In this document: positions 29,401 to 41,287 of the stretch, piece after piece
Numbering within the stretch: position 1 is the first letter of the stretch
Layout: every line of letters begins with the position of its first letter
Assembly: GCA_963970005.1 (NCBI GenBank)
Contig: CAXAMN010001203.1
Span: forward strand, 376,859 to 440,858
From: Durusdinium trenchii
Taxonomy: Eukaryota > Sar > Dinophyceae > Suessiales > Symbiodiniaceae
DNA: 64,000 nt
Reading direction: 5' to 3'
The notes under the pieces: model-generated
What the model saw: only the letters and a program-made list of their open reading frames with translations
Told to the model about the DNA's origin: nothing
The model's database searches: none
Position numbers and translations under genes: made by a program

Positions 29401-32400
29401 ACGAAGTCGATGCCCTAAATGACAGCACCGACCTATTCCCCCCCTCCAAACGAACTTGTCTCATCAAGGAAAAGCCTTGGCCGCACTCCAACCCCGGGGG
29501 CCTGTGGATCCAACAGCTGCCACTTGAAAGAGCAGGAACGATGAACCACCCAGGGCGACTGGTGGGACCATCCTGTCTGGGACCATCGGAAATCCCTTAA
29601 AGTAGTCCAGCCAGATGACCACAGGATGGTCCTGGTGTGCTGTGACCCCCTCCAAGTGGGCTGTCTTTTTTTGTCAACGATCAGAGACCCACCACGGCCA
29701 CGCCGAGAAATGCGAGAAATGCAAGTCTGGGTGACAAATCATCGCCTGGCCAATCGGCATGACCACCTGGCTGCGAGGTGCGGAAGGGCTGAATGTGTGG
29801 AAGCCAGGAAAACAGCTGTTACATCATGCAAAACACCGGCACTTCCCCCCAGTTTGGAAGGGGGAGTTCACCAAATGGAACATCAACCTGCCCCCCGATC
29901 AGCAACAAAAAACAAGAAACCCTACCTGGACCTTCAAGGGGTGTCCAATGGAGGTCCCTTAGTAGTGTAGGGGCTTCCATTGGAGACCCCTTTGAAGGTG
30001 CTGGTACACACACTCTTGGGAAGTTCCCGGATAAAAACAAGTTGAACAAAACAGGATTTGATCAGTGTAGGATAGTGTAGGGGTGACCATCCAAATGCCG
30101 CCACCTCATTCCCCAGCGGATCAATCAAAGTTCTCACTTGATGTTCCGCGGAACACCTCAATGGCCGTAACGGTTCAAAGGTCTCCAATCTGGAACAAAA
30201 CGTATGGTGGAAACGCAGAACACCTTTGCCTCAGGCTGGATTCTGAATTGCAACTTTCCAACATCTTCAACCAACCCAAAATGAGTCAAACTGAGGGAAA
30301 CAAAGACCACCTGTCAATGGAAACCTCCTCCTTTTGCCTGAATGTCTTGAACCTCCTCCTTTCCCCTGGCCCCCTGGTCTCCCCAATGGCCCAACACCAA
30401 GGGACTGCAAGTGAAGCACCAATGAGCAGTCGTAGGTTGAAATGGGCCAAGTAGGAGGAACCTAACTGGATGTTGCCAGTCAAGCGCTGGAAACAAACAC
30501 CATCGGTCACTGGAAATGACACGCGAACAAATCAACAAATCCAGATAGAAATCGCAGAAACAAAGAGAACATGGAACGGAAGAAACCAAACACAAAGAAA
30601 GACCCAAATGTGTTCAGACTGGCTTGAAGCCCAAGTTCATCGTTTCGAGACTGAGAACAAATGAGCTGTGTTGGCACATGAACCATCGGAATCGGAAGAA
30701 GCCGACCTCTCGATGCAACCCATCGATACATCTAACCTCAAGGCTCGCAACATGTCATCCTTCGATCTACGGCATCTGGTCACTGTACCTCCCGGCACCG
30801 AACGAAAACACATCAGTACCTCCCGGCACCGGGGGTCCCTTCACCGCCTCTGTTGGACCCGTGGCTCGGACCCGTTGGACGAACGACGGATACGGAGAAG
30901 CCGAGAACGATGTGACGTCGAAGAAGGAACAGGCCCGGGATCTGTATGACTTCCAAACATGAACGGTTTCGTTTTTCCCCACCTGCCAGGTGAGGGTTGT
31001 TAGATTTTATCACAGTTGTTCTTCCTCCTCCTCCTCCTTCCTTCCTCCTTCTTCCTTGCTTCCTTCCTCGCCAATCTTCATCGCCAATCTGCTTCGCCAA
31101 TCTGCTTCGCCGATCTTGTCTGGCCAGCTCCGGATCGCAGTGTGCACCCCTGGACCTCAACCGCAAGGATCCCCTCGCAGTGTGCACCCCTGGACCTCAA
31201 CCGCAAGGATCCCCTCGCAGTGTGCACCCCTGGACCTCAACCGCAAGGATCCGATCGCAGTGTGCATCCCTGGACCTCAACCGCAAGGATCCGATCGCAG
31301 TGTGCACCCCCGGACCTCAACCACAAGGATCCGATCGCAGTGTGCATCCCTGGGCCTCAACCGCAAGGATCCAATCGCAGTGTGCACCGCTGGACCTCAA
31401 CTGCAAGGATCCTTGCGGTTGAGGTCCAGGTGTGCACACAACCCCAAACACAATCACAAACACAAACACAACTACAAAGACACAACCACAAGCACACAAC
31501 CACAAACACAACCAGAAACACACGATCACAAACACACAATCACAAACACACGACCACAAACGCGCAACCACAAACACACAACCACAAACACAATCACAAA
31601 CCCACAATCACAAACACACAACTACAAACACAACTACAAAAAACACAATCACAAACACATAACCACAAACACAAAACCACAAACACACAACCACAACCAC
31701 ACAGCCACAAACACACAATCACAAACACAATCACAAACACGCAACTACAAACACAATCACAAACACACAACTACAAACACAACTACAAAGACACAATCAC
31801 AAACACACAACCACAAACATACACACAACACACAACCACAAACACACACACACAAACACACAACCACAAACACGCAACCACAAACACACAACCACAAACA
31901 CACAAACACACAACCACACAAACACACAACCACAAACACACAACCACAAACACAACCACAAACACATCCACAAACACAACCACAAACACACAACCACAAC
32001 CACAAGTACAAACACACAATCACAAAGACACAACCACAACCACAACTACAAACACATAATCACAAAGACACAACCACAACCACAACTACAAACACATAAT
32101 CACAACCACTACCACTACCACAAACACAACCACAAACACAACCACAAACACATCCACAAACACACAACCACAAACACAACTACAAACACACAATCACAAA
32201 GACACAGCCACAACCACAACTACAAACACACAATCACAAAGACACAAACACACAACCACAAACACACAACCACAAACACACAACCACAAACACACAACCA
32301 CAAACACACAACCGCAAACACACAACCACAAACACACAACCACAAACACAACCACACAACCACAGCACACAACCTGAGGACCCACAAGCAACATCGAGAA

Positions 32401-34675
32401 CTACAATACTAACGACTATGGCAACATGCTCCTCACTATGGCATCAAGACAAATGATTGAAATGTCATGGTGGGGATCACTCGAAGTATAAAGCATGTTT
32501 TTCCGTTTTGTTTTTTGCGTGCCTGCTTTCAAGAGAGGTCACTGCAAAAAATAGTTAGCTAGTCATTTTAGGTCCTTTGGTGTGAGCTCTCAGGGTCTCA
32601 AGATCTCAGCTTTCCAAGGAGGCGAACGTCATCGACTCGATGTCCACAAGCAGAACAAACACCCTGAGGAAGACCCCTCTGTGCATCTCTGTGCTGCGTT
32701 TGGTGGCCGGACCGCCGTTTGGGCAGGGAGCTGCCTGGCAGCCAAGAGCAGCCCAGTATTTTTGAGATCCAGGATCCAACGAAACAGAACAAACAGATCC
32801 AAACAGATCCAAACCACCGCAAGATGATCCAACCATGAGAAATCCCAACACCCCCGATGGTCAGACCATCCAACCAGGCACCCCCTTGGTCAGGTCGGTC
32901 GGTTGGGTGCCCCCGCTGCAGGAGACCATCAAAGTGAAGAAACCCCAAAGGAAGCAACCTGAGGAAGGTCGGGCGGTTTGTATCCTTGAGCCATTTTGAG
33001 TGCCATTTCGAAGCTATATGTTGTGTTTTTTTGTTTCAATAGGTGTTGGACTGAATAGATGTCCCGCACAAAAGAAGATTTCCCAGAATAGGTGTCATTT
33101 CAATCGACTAGAATCACTAGAATGGACTAGATGTTCATCTCAGCCGATGGACAGAACTGGAGCTCCAACAGGTCAGCGTAATGCCTTTGGGGTTTTGGAG
33201 AGTTTTGGATGCAATGTGATGGTCATGTGATAAAGACGATGTGAAAACAATAGGAGATGAGGTGATCGACTTGCGTGATCGTCTGGATCGGTCCATGTCA
33301 TCCAATGTGTGATGTAGAAATCTGGAAGGAAAAGACCGCCAGAAGTGGAAGGAAGTTCTCGCTGCCCAACTGGACCCCTGGTGAATCACCGTAGCTCAAA
33401 GGACTGCCAGAGGCGCAGTTTGGTGGAGTGAACACCCAGTGTTTGGATCTGTCTGGTAGTCGGATTTCATGGTTTTCAAGGGGCCAATTGGTCACTTCCA
33501 TGTGAGTTCCAAGGAGTGTAACACTTACTACCCCCCTTTTCCGCCATCTTCCACCCCTTCTGTCCCTTTTGTTCCCCAGGGCACCAGCGGCCAAGAGATC
33601 TCGAGGTCGATGGTATTGCATCAGAGAGCCCCACAGAGGCAGCGCCAAGGAGAAAGCGATACTCCTTGGCGCGCATTTGGGGTCACCCACGGATCGACGG
33701 AAAGAACTGGGCGGAGGATGGGGGGGGAAGCCTGCGATCTTTTCGAGGGGAAGCCACAAGGAAGTGAGAACATCTCCCGGAAGCCATGGGAAGACGGAAG
33801 GTGAAGTGAACAAGCGTGACATACCGTGACAACGAAGGTGAAGTGTGGTAAAACTGCAGGGCCAGACTTTCGCAACACTATAGGCAATGACTTGTGAAAT
33901 ACATTAAAATACCGCGAGTAGAATACCGGGAGTGGGTAGGGTACACTTTCAAGTGAACGGAGGAGAGCTTACACTGTAACCACCCCCACGATTCCTCCAA
34001 CGCCACCCCTTCATCACCCAGGTCGCTGGGCGAAGCTCAGGGCACCCAGATCGCGAGGACCGATCTGCGCGCGCAGCGCGCGGTGCTATCGGCGCGGTCG
34101 ATGCGGGAGAGAACGTGAGCGGTGCGTGGCTGACTTGGTGGCTGGTTTGGAGGTTCTCATTGACAGCCACCATGTGCCCCAAGAAACAAACACACATGGA
34201 GAAGTTCGACCAAAGTGTAGACTCGGTGGTTCGACCATGTGCGAAGAAAGAGATATTATGAAGCAACCTGACGCCGGGCGTGTGGCCAACATCTCGGGCT
34301 CGGTTGGCCGAAGCCATGGCATGTTCGAACGAAGCAAAAGCGTCTCTCAAATCGTTTAGACATCAAACTTATCACACAACCCTTAAAGTTCAACGCTGCG
34401 AGTCGGATGAACTTCAATGGCCTATGGCTTTCCCGCGGAATTGGTGTTATCATGTCTGTTATCACTTGTTATCCTATAGTCACTAGTCATGGTCTTTCTG
34501 CAGTGTTCAACCCAGGCGCAGGTGCAGGTGAGCCTCAAAACTGGCGAAAACACGCAAACCGCGTCCCGTGCCGCAACGAATCCCAAAATTCTGACCGGGG
34601 CACCTGAAGTTCTTCCTCCATGGCCTTGAACGTGGCAGGTAGAAGGGCCTTGTCTGCCGCGTCCACCGCACACGC
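26455..34675 (-). CDS. Second MFS transporter gene, multi-exon, interrupted by long introns
   Basis: This is probably a spinster-like major facilitator membrane transporter. Exons are: 34675-34604 (AVDAADKALLPATFKAMEEE, ends at CAG|GTGCCC), 34064-34027 (GPRDLGALSFAQ), 33664-33585 (AFSLALPLWGSLM, RPRDLLAAG), 28906-28861 (DLVPEQQRGSAFGLM, MFS loop motif), 28329-28262 (ELSTFVTTA, HLWGISGWR), 27704-27634 (IIYAAVALLSLAAAMLV) and a possible last exon near 26650-26455 (ASSLLAFLLVTSLVLFC and a stop). The joins 34604/34064, 34027/33664, 28861/28329 and 28262/27704 match in phase, with donors GT, GC, GA and GC. The exon at 27704 can stop at TGA (27636-27634) or splice at GAG|GCGCTG. Exons for TM3-4 were not found between 28.9 and 33.5 kb. 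The 5' start and the tie to the 26.5-kb exon are inferred. Confidence 0.55.
28931..29012 (+). repeat. G-rich tract with quadruplex potential
   Basis: The plus strand carries many runs of 3-9 G separated by short A/C spacers (GGGGGAC, GGGGGGAG, GGTGGGGGCGGGCGG, GGGGGGGGGC). It lies just upstream of the 28906 exon acceptor, within the upstream intron on the minus strand, where it reads as C-rich. Confidence 0.6.
29562..29637. repeat. Palindromic CCAGGACC element, short copy
   Basis: GGGACCATCCTGTCTGG pairs imperfectly with CCACAGGATGGTCCTGG. It also carries TAGTCCAGCCAG, as in the 24917 copy. It lies in an intron of the second MFS gene. Confidence 0.45.
29923..30006. repeat. Palindromic CCAGGACC element
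   Basis: The ends are TACCTGGACCTTCAAGGGG and CCCCTTTGAAGGTGCTGGTA, with CCAATGGAGG and CTTCCATTGG arms. Length is 84 bp. Confidence 0.55.
31141..31439 (+). repeat. 40-bp minisatellite, seven units, ending in an inverted copy
   Basis: The unit starts TGTGCACCCCTGGACCTCAA and continues CCGCAAGGATCC(C/G)(A/C)TCGCAG. Seven units run from 31141 to about 31420 with a few substitutions. The last is followed at once by CCTTGCGGTTGAGGTCCAGG, its reverse complement, which makes a perfect-looking hairpin. Confidence 0.8.
31440..32360 (+). repeat. CACAAA/CACAAC microsatellite array
   Basis: Nearly uninterrupted hexamer-like repeats of CACAAA, CACAAC and CACAAT fill this stretch. The complementary strand is GT-rich and could form Z-DNA-like segments. 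Confidence 0.85.
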
Positions 34676-34699
34676 CTAAGTTCGCCCTTGGCAAGGCCA

Positions 34700-37636
34700 A
34701 GGCACCATGGGCCGGGCTGGGGGTCGTGGCCCGTCTAGCAAGACCAGCAGCTGAATGAAAACCCATTGAAATCGGGGCAAGGTCGATGATTGGGTTTCGA
34801 TCGCCACATCCAGTAGCATCTGGAGTTGGTATTCGCCAAAAGAGAGGTTCGGTTCGGCTCTGCCTCTGTCAGTAATGTCGAGTTAAAGATTGGAATTCTT
34901 TTTACCAGGCTTCACCGCAAGAACGTTCCACGTTCGGATTCCACTCGAAAGCATGCATATTGTTGCCAGTAGATCTTGGTTGCGCTTCACATGAGACCCC
35001 GAACAGATCCTTGGAAGCTGCAGGGGTTGGTCCATCCACATGACCTTCCGCTGTGGGGTCAAGACCTTCCGCTGTTTCAGCCACCGGAAGAGATGACGAC
35101 CCTCTCTCTCTCTCTCTCTCTCCTTTCATGCACCGCCCCACACAAACTTGGATCAGGGGAACCTCAACACTCTCTACACCAAGCTACCAGTCGTACCTTC
35201 TCAGGTTTGGTACGACTGAACTACCCTCCTGGCACCTACGTAGCAGCTTCTCCAATCAGTGGATCCCAGATGGGTTTCTTTGGACTTGTGACCTAGACTC
35301 GAAGGACGCCTTGCTCTTCCTGGTCGCTGACTGGTCGCCAACTGAAGACCAGGGAGTAAGAACTGGAGACCCCAGCGGAACAGGAAAAAGCTCCCTGTGA
35401 GCATTCAAGCTATCGCACGAGATGACTCCAGCAGGCGATCCGAAGCCTCTTCCGAATCGGAACCCTCTTCCCCACCCCACACATGAGCTGAGACGCAAAG
35501 ATCACCACCTTGGTGAGATGAGGGGAGCTTAAAAAGTAAAAACAACGAATAACAACACATGAACAACAAGGTAAAGTATGTCTATTGATTCTGGCATGTT
35601 TCCAATGCGTGGTGGGTTGGCCTCATGATGCCTTCGGATCCAAAATGCACGCTTCGGATCCGCTCCGTGTCGGCCGCTTCGGTGGCCGTTTCACTCGGCG
35701 AACTCGGCTTGCCGTCCGAGTCCGTCCAAGGTCGATATCACTCAGGTCAACCGATCGACGCGCATGCCGTGTGTTCCATGGTGAAACTATCTCGATGAAG
35801 CGCACAGGTCAACTCAGTCGAAACCACCCCAAACCACGGCTGCGGCTGCCGGAGCTGTGTCTGCCAAGTAGCGCAGCAAATCCGCCTTGGAGATGAATAA
35901 CTCTTTGGCATCTCGTTCTCCAGATCATCCATGGCAGGGATTGGCCACGCAACCGGTGGCGGGATTGGTTTTTGCGGACCAATCGAACCAGTGGAAGGAA
36001 TGGACTTTTGTATACTTTTGTTAAATAGGGGAACCAAAGGAGTAAGATTTCTTGTTCCTGTACTGATTCTTAAGGGGGTTCGGAACTAGCTGTTCAAGGA
36101 GCAACTGCTTGAAACAAAGCCTCTCTTCAGCCTTGGAGAACTCTCAACATCTCTCAACCAGTTCCGTATCTTTGACATCATCGCCTAGCTGTTTTCTTTT
36201 TCCACATCTATCGTCAAAATCACTTGAAAAATCACCTGATGTGGTCTCTGCCTCTCCTCTAGCCTCTCTAGCCTCTCCTACCGTCAAAATCCGGACCATT
36301 CACCATCTTTGTGGCCCGGAATCATCGACATCCCCCATGAGTCAGCCGCTCGGTCTACGTCAGCTCAACGAACCGCGCGGTGTGTTTGCTGGTAAACACG
36401 TCCGAAAAGACCATGGTAGTGGGCCAAGTTGGGTCAACAGTATCAATCCACAACTCCACCTCTGCACTCTTGCGCTAGAGCAGTTAGCCAGCATATTCCT
36501 TGGAACCCTCTTGAGATATCTTGAGACATAGGAGGGATCTTCAATATCATATAATATCCAAGAATCAAGAATGATATGAGTTATATTGAGTTATATTGAG
36601 TTGTGATATGTTCATGTGTTCTTTCACAACCATGGACCATACACTCACATACTACATCACATGCTATCAACCTAAATCGCATGTGAACATCTGAGTCGCT
36701 TGCCCTTCATTCTCCTTGAGGCCCCGGTAGGTAGCGATGTGTATTGCAATGGTGTCGACCTCCTCACCATCCACCGCCCGTGCGCGGAGCCGCGGAGCTC
36801 CGGTCGCTCGAGCGCTGGGCGTTCGGGCCACCTTCGAGACGGCCGCCCGCCATGCGGTGATGCGACTCCAGCTGGCCTGGCGGCCGGCGGAGTCGTTGCT
36901 TCATCAGCAGGGGGGGGGAAGTTGCTTCACCTGGAGAATGAAGTAAAAGGCCCTGTGGCCCTGGTGTTACAAGTGTTCTGTCTAGGTCCAGAGTCAGTCT
37001 CCAGACCCCAGCGCCCTGCCGGGACCTGACCCGACCTGAGGTCTCCAGTCCCCATCCCAGACCTTCCGAACCCCCCCCAAAAATCACCATCTCTGCTTCA
37101 AGAACAGTTAAATCATGTTAAATCCACTTAAGTCACGTATATCTCTTCCCTTAATTGTATATCTCTTCCCTCATCTCCACTCATATCCACTCATTGGTCA
37201 ACTCCTATCACACTCGATCCGACTCTACCAGGGCACTCTACGGGTCCGAGCCTGATGTTTTCTCATCTCATTCAGAACACAGTCCATCAAATCTGGCCGC
37301 ATGGTCTCTCTGAAGAAGACCTTGGCAGCGACCAACTTTCACCAGCTTTTCGCAGGTGTTCGAAAGTTTGAGATATTGCGGAACCAGCTGTGAAAGACAA
37401 CACAAATCCGAGTTGCTACAGTCCAGTTCCATGAAAATCCAAATGGTTCTCTCCTTCAGCCAAATGGTGTCCCATCCCTCTCCTCAGTAGGCCCTCTTCA
37501 GCCACCCTGCCGGCATCTGCCAGATCTCTGCTGGTTCATGGGGTTCAAAGCTGCACACGTCGCCTTCCTTCGAGGTCTCCACTTCGCCTCCGAGTCCACG
37601 GACGCGGCGTTTTTCTCGCAGATGATAGGAGATGAC
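34700..37636. other. Spacer with weak exon hints
   Basis: Minus strand near 35830-35900 reads ISKADLLRYLADTAPAAAAV in one frame. Plus strand near 36740-36910 reads MCIAMVSTSSPSTARARSRG, then RALGVRATFETAARHAVMRL. Strand and borders are undecided for both. The remainder shows no feature I can name. Confidence 0.3.
35099..35121 (+). repeat. CT dinucleotide microsatellite
   Basis: An uninterrupted run of CT repeats. Similar runs lie at 39731-39750 and 41400-41422. Confidence 0.7.
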
Positions 37637-37735
37637 CCAGGCACTGCATGGGGCTGGCATATTTATATACATTGACCCCTGTTCAACCACCCCAATAGTA
37701 GGTCAATATGCCAGTCCCATGGAGTGTGTGGGGGA
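37637..37735. repeat. TACCCAGACAC-family inverted-repeat element, copy 2
   Basis: CCCAGGCACTGCATGGGGCT and GGCATAT on the left pair with ATATGCCAGTCCCATGGAGT on the right. The reverse complement follows the 10187-10290 copy through CACTCCATGGGAC, CATAT and GGGGTGGTT. Confidence 0.45.
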
Positions 37736-37905
37736 TGACCTGCTAGTGTTGGAGGCCCCAGGTGGCATGTCAGAGGCTTGAGTCGGTCTTCAAGTGTGAC
37801 GTTTGCACGTGACATGACCATCATTGATCTGCAGAAAGTGGCTAGGTCTGAGGAAAACAGGACAACTCTTTAAAGTTGACTTCACTTTGGCAATTGCATG
37901 GTAAT

Positions 37906-38010
37906 TACCCCGCTGAAAACTAACATGGAACCTGAACACCACTGGTTTGTAGAGGAAAACAGTCTTTCAGGGCGCCATTCTCAGGGTCCATGTTAGTTTT
38001 CGGGAGTGTA
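37906..38010. repeat. ACACTCCCGAAAACTAACATGG element, copy 2 (105 bp)
   Basis: It ends CCATGTTAGTTTTCGGGAGT-GTA and starts TACCCCGCTGAAAACTAACA. Its reverse complement aligns along its full length with 4940-5044, including GAAAGACT(G/A)TTTTCCTCTAC. Confidence 0.6.
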
Positions 38011-38699
38011 CTTCTTCTCTGAAGTAAACTTAACTTGGTACAGTGATTACCATTTGTTACGTTGTTCTCTCCTGAAGGATGATCAATCATCAACCCTTCA
38101 CCAGTGAACCGTCGACAGTGCGCTAGTACCGTTCTACTGGTACGTGCACCTTCGAGCCATCCAAAAGATATTAACAAATCACAGTTTTGGCACGTTTTGG
38201 CCTCATCAAAACAACTCAACCAAACGCCGAAGCTAAGCAACAACAAGCTTAGGACTTTCATGTCCAGCCGCCCAGCCTATCAGCAGGAGCGTTCGGCTGT
38301 GAGCCTGTACATAGAGGAGGCTTTCCTGATGCGCAGCGAGCGCGAGCGCGGCTCAACGGCTCTGTGGTCATGTCGGGTGAACCGGAAAAAACCATCGGTG
38401 CCACTGTACTTTTGGCCTACCACCATCGAGGTCTTAACGTTGGTCTAGTGACTAGTGTTGAGCCGCTTTCATTTGGGTCTGAGAACAATCCTGCACCTGC
38501 TCCCCTTTTTTTCAATCTACATCATTGACCTCAATCATGACCGGCATCCCTTAGCCGGCCTACCAGTGAATCACAAAGGCCAATTCCTCACTATGTGACC
38601 TTTCTCGAGCGCCTTCGAAGATCTCTATCATGTGTTTTCTTGCTTCCCTTTGTACTATGTACGGTCTTCTCTTCCCGAAGATAGGCACTTCTCGGTGGC

Positions 38700-38945
38700 T
38701 TACCTTTTCAGTTTTCTGGGCACCTCGCATTCTGTGCCCTCCGCCACTGGCGTGCCGCTGCACTCCTCCGCCCTCCGTCGACCCGGCTCGATTGCCGCAG
38801 TGAACCGCCATGGCGCGCACTCATAGAGGCCCGTCTCAGAGCTCTTGCTCTCCACCGTTTGAACCCGCCACAAGGTGCGAGCCTCGCGCTGCACGGCGGG
38901 TGAAAGCGCGATGGTCGCGAGGTCTGGTGCACGCGTGAGAAAAAT
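38700..38945 (-). CDS. Candidate exon, unrecognised
   Basis: A long open minus frame reads RAPDLATIALSPAVQREART, LWRVQTVESKSSETGLYECA and EECSGTPVAEGTECEVPRKL. Its mixed, acidic composition is clearly protein-like. It follows the 39159 exon on the same strand by about 200 bp and may belong to the same gene. No family is recognised. Confidence 0.4.
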   Translation of the reverse strand: MFLTRAPDLATIALSPAVQREARTLWRVQTVESKSSETGLYECAPWRFTAAIEPGRRRAEECSGTPVAEGTECEVPRKLKR

Positions 38946-39158
38946 GAGAACAGGGCGAACGCATGTTCGTTTGCGGCCCCAGGTCGTGCGTTCTTTTTTT
39001 GGGGTGTGGTGAAAGGGGAGGAAACGCGAAAAGGATCCTGGATTCTGGATGTGGACGTGGACATAAGATGACATAAGTGACAGGTGAAACACTTACAGGT
39101 GCCCTTTTAACAATCTGCCCCAACAGCAAATTGATTGCTATAGAATCTGATAGAGTCC

Positions 39159-39470
39159 TTATTCGATAGGCTCCGTATACATGGGAGGATCGTCAATCAA
39201 GTCAATGTCAATTCCTACTGTACCGGCTGTCTGCTTTGTGCTACCTGCAGCGGCTGGCACCCCAAAGCCGCATTCGGCCTCATCTGGCCAAATGGACATT
39301 AGCTGCTGCATCTGGGGCGTGTTAGCCTGGACTGCCACTGGCTGGGCCGTCCTGGGTGGAGGAACGTTGGTTGGAACGTACGAGCGGATGCCGGTGGTGA
39401 CTGGGCGCGCGGGAGGCTTGAGGCTTGACTCTCCCAAATTTGAGGGCTTGAGGCTTGACATCTGCCAGGA
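39159..39470 (-). CDS. Candidate exon, Pro/Ser-rich with acidic end
   Basis: The minus strand reads SSLKPSNLGESSLKPPARPV, PPPRTAQPVAVQANTPQMQQ, LMSIWPDEAECGFGVPAAAG, and ends GIDIDLIDDPPMYTEPIE before a TAA at 39161-39159. It resembles a disordered cytosolic tail. The duplicated SSLKP words are internal. No family is recognised. Confidence 0.45.
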   Translation of the reverse strand, partial: SWQMSSLKPSNLGESSLKPPARPVTTGIRSYVPTNVPPPRTAQPVAVQANTPQMQQLMSIWPDEAECGFGVPAAAGSTKQTAGTVGIDIDLIDDPPMYTEPIE

Positions 39471-39599
39471 TGAACCAAATATCCCGGGTCCGTCACGGCG
39501 CAAAGAAGCTACCCCGTGTTTTTTTACTTACTCACGGGATCCCTTCCAAAACCCCTGAGCGGTCACTACATGATACCAAATGGAGGGATGAGAAGACAC

Positions 39600-41280
39600 C
39601 TGGGGCCCAGGGGGATACATTTGACATCATTTGACTAAGTCAGCTCCCAAACCCAACTCAGCTGTGTGGATGTCTAACTCAGCGCTGTCTCTTGGCCACT
39701 ATTAAAAAAGACCTCACCAATCTGATATCTTTCTCTCTCTCTCTCTCTCTTCCTGTGTCCATCCGCCCAGGTTTGTGTTGCCAACACATCCGACAACTCA
39801 AGTGGTGCTGGTGCCGGTCCTGATTTTTTGGCTGGAAACTCGACCTGCAGCTTCCTGACCTGGTCCCTCCCAGGGACCGCCATTCGCCCGGGGTAAGGTC
39901 CCAACCCAGCTGTGGACCTTGGGCGACCTTGAGCGACCCATTCACTGTGGATTGTTGTTGTGGCTGGTGTGTGTCATGTTTTCTGGCTGGAACACAGGGT
40001 CAACCTGCTAGTAGCAGGCGGACGGTCTGTAGGGCGGCCGTGCAAGTCATGGGTCCAAGCTTTTCGCCCAATCCCAGTGGTAGCGCATCTGACTCCACGC
40101 CTTCAATTCAGAGATCGAGCCAAGAGCCATGTCTCCTATACCATTCAAGTATGAGCACCCAATTTCGGGAGATCCATCCTTCTCATCACCCCCATCACAG
40201 CCCAACCTGACCCAACTCACGGCTGAAACCGCCGCACGATCCGTCCCTCCTTCGGTGCGCCGAGCGGCACCACCAAGACATGTCCCATGAACCCCCCAGC
40301 ATTGCCGATGTTGGAGATCTGCCCGGATCCTCGAATGAGCAGCACGTCACCTGCCGCTGCAGCGAATGGTTTAAAGGGCCAGGCTGAACGACCTATGCCT
40401 CACCCAGGCTGAACGCTCAGTTCAGGCCGAGGAACTTGGTGGGAGGTGCGTTTGCCCCGGTCTCAAACGGTGCGAACAAGAGGTGGAGGGACACTGCAGC
40501 TGCGAAGGGTGGAGGTGCGTTTGCTTTGCGGACGAAACACGGAGGTGTTTTCAAGCGCCGACTCTGGAAAATGGGGGGGGGTCATTAATCCTGTATTGAC
40601 ATAAACATATAGTTACATACATAAACCATGAATGACGTCAGCAGCCGGCAGCGATGAAATTGAAAGGCTCCAGCCTGGTGCCATCACCAAGTCTAGGTTG
40701 TCCCCTTTCATGGCAAGCTGTTCCTGGCAAAGCCTCAGGGTGAGTGGTGAATTCTCTTTCCCTGGTCAGGTATGCTGCTAGTAAGGTGAACCAGACCACC
40801 CCTGGGTGACAACAAGAGCCTCTTCAGGAGACACGAAGGAGATTATCGTTTTGAACATCAAATCACCAATTTCTCAACCGTATGTGTTTCATGGTGTTTC
40901 AGCTTAGATGCACTTCAATGATCTAGTTCCTATAGTTCCTATTATCAATGCACTTTAACATCCACTTCTAAATGCCCAAAAAGCGCTGCCAGCCCACGTG
41001 GCGGCTTTGGCAGGCGTCCAAAGCACCCAATCCCCTCACTCGCGCGCGCATGGTTCTTCCGTGTCCAGCAGCATAGGTGGTCCAGGTGGCTGTCCCGGCA
41101 CCTGCCTTAGCACCACAGCGAAGCGCCCCAAACAAGCACTGCGGCACTGGGAAGCACGAGCCGGAGTGGTTTTTCGGGGTTTCGGGTCTAACCACATCTA
41201 ACCACCAACATCCATGTGGATCCCAAATCAACCAAACCACGGAAACTCCTGGATGTTGAAACGTTTATATATGGACCTTA
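39600..41280. other. Spacer without a supported gene
   Basis: It holds a CT microsatellite (39731-39750). There is an undecided open region at 41000-41200, where one minus frame reads RFAVVLRQVPGQPPGPPMLL and two other frames are also open. Nothing else was identified. Confidence 0.35.
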
Positions 41281-41287
41281 AATGACC

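Larger units (their letters stand above)
30972..32475 (+). repeat. Composite minisatellite-microsatellite element, long copy
   Basis: Order: TTTTCCCCACCTGCCAGGTG, GAGGGTTGTTAGATTTTAT, a CCT-rich tract, seven 40-bp repeats, about 0.9 kb of CACAAA/CACAAC repeats, then GAGGACCCACAAGCAA and GCAACATGCTCCTCAC. The same order of borders appears inverted at 50763-51444, so the whole block is a unit. Long open frames (mostly Thr/Asn/His/Gln/Lys) exist in two frames only because the repeat lacks stop codons; I do not regard them as genes. It lies in the large intron of the second MFS gene. Confidence 0.75.

Noticed and set aside
31141..31420. Regular 40-bp repeats that could suggest a CRISPR array
   Set aside because: The units are directly adjacent without unique spacers and lie in a eukaryotic intron.
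30990..32099. Long open frames rich in Thr, Asn, His, Gln and Lys over the CACAAA array
   Set aside because: The repeat has no stop codons in two frames, so openness is automatic. Both frames are open and the inverted copy at 50.8 kb shows the same effect.
32985..33000. CTTGAGCCATTTTGAG, similar to the reverse complement of the dinoflagellate spliced leader
   Set aside because: Only the first nine bases agree; the following AAAATGGC part of the leader is absent.
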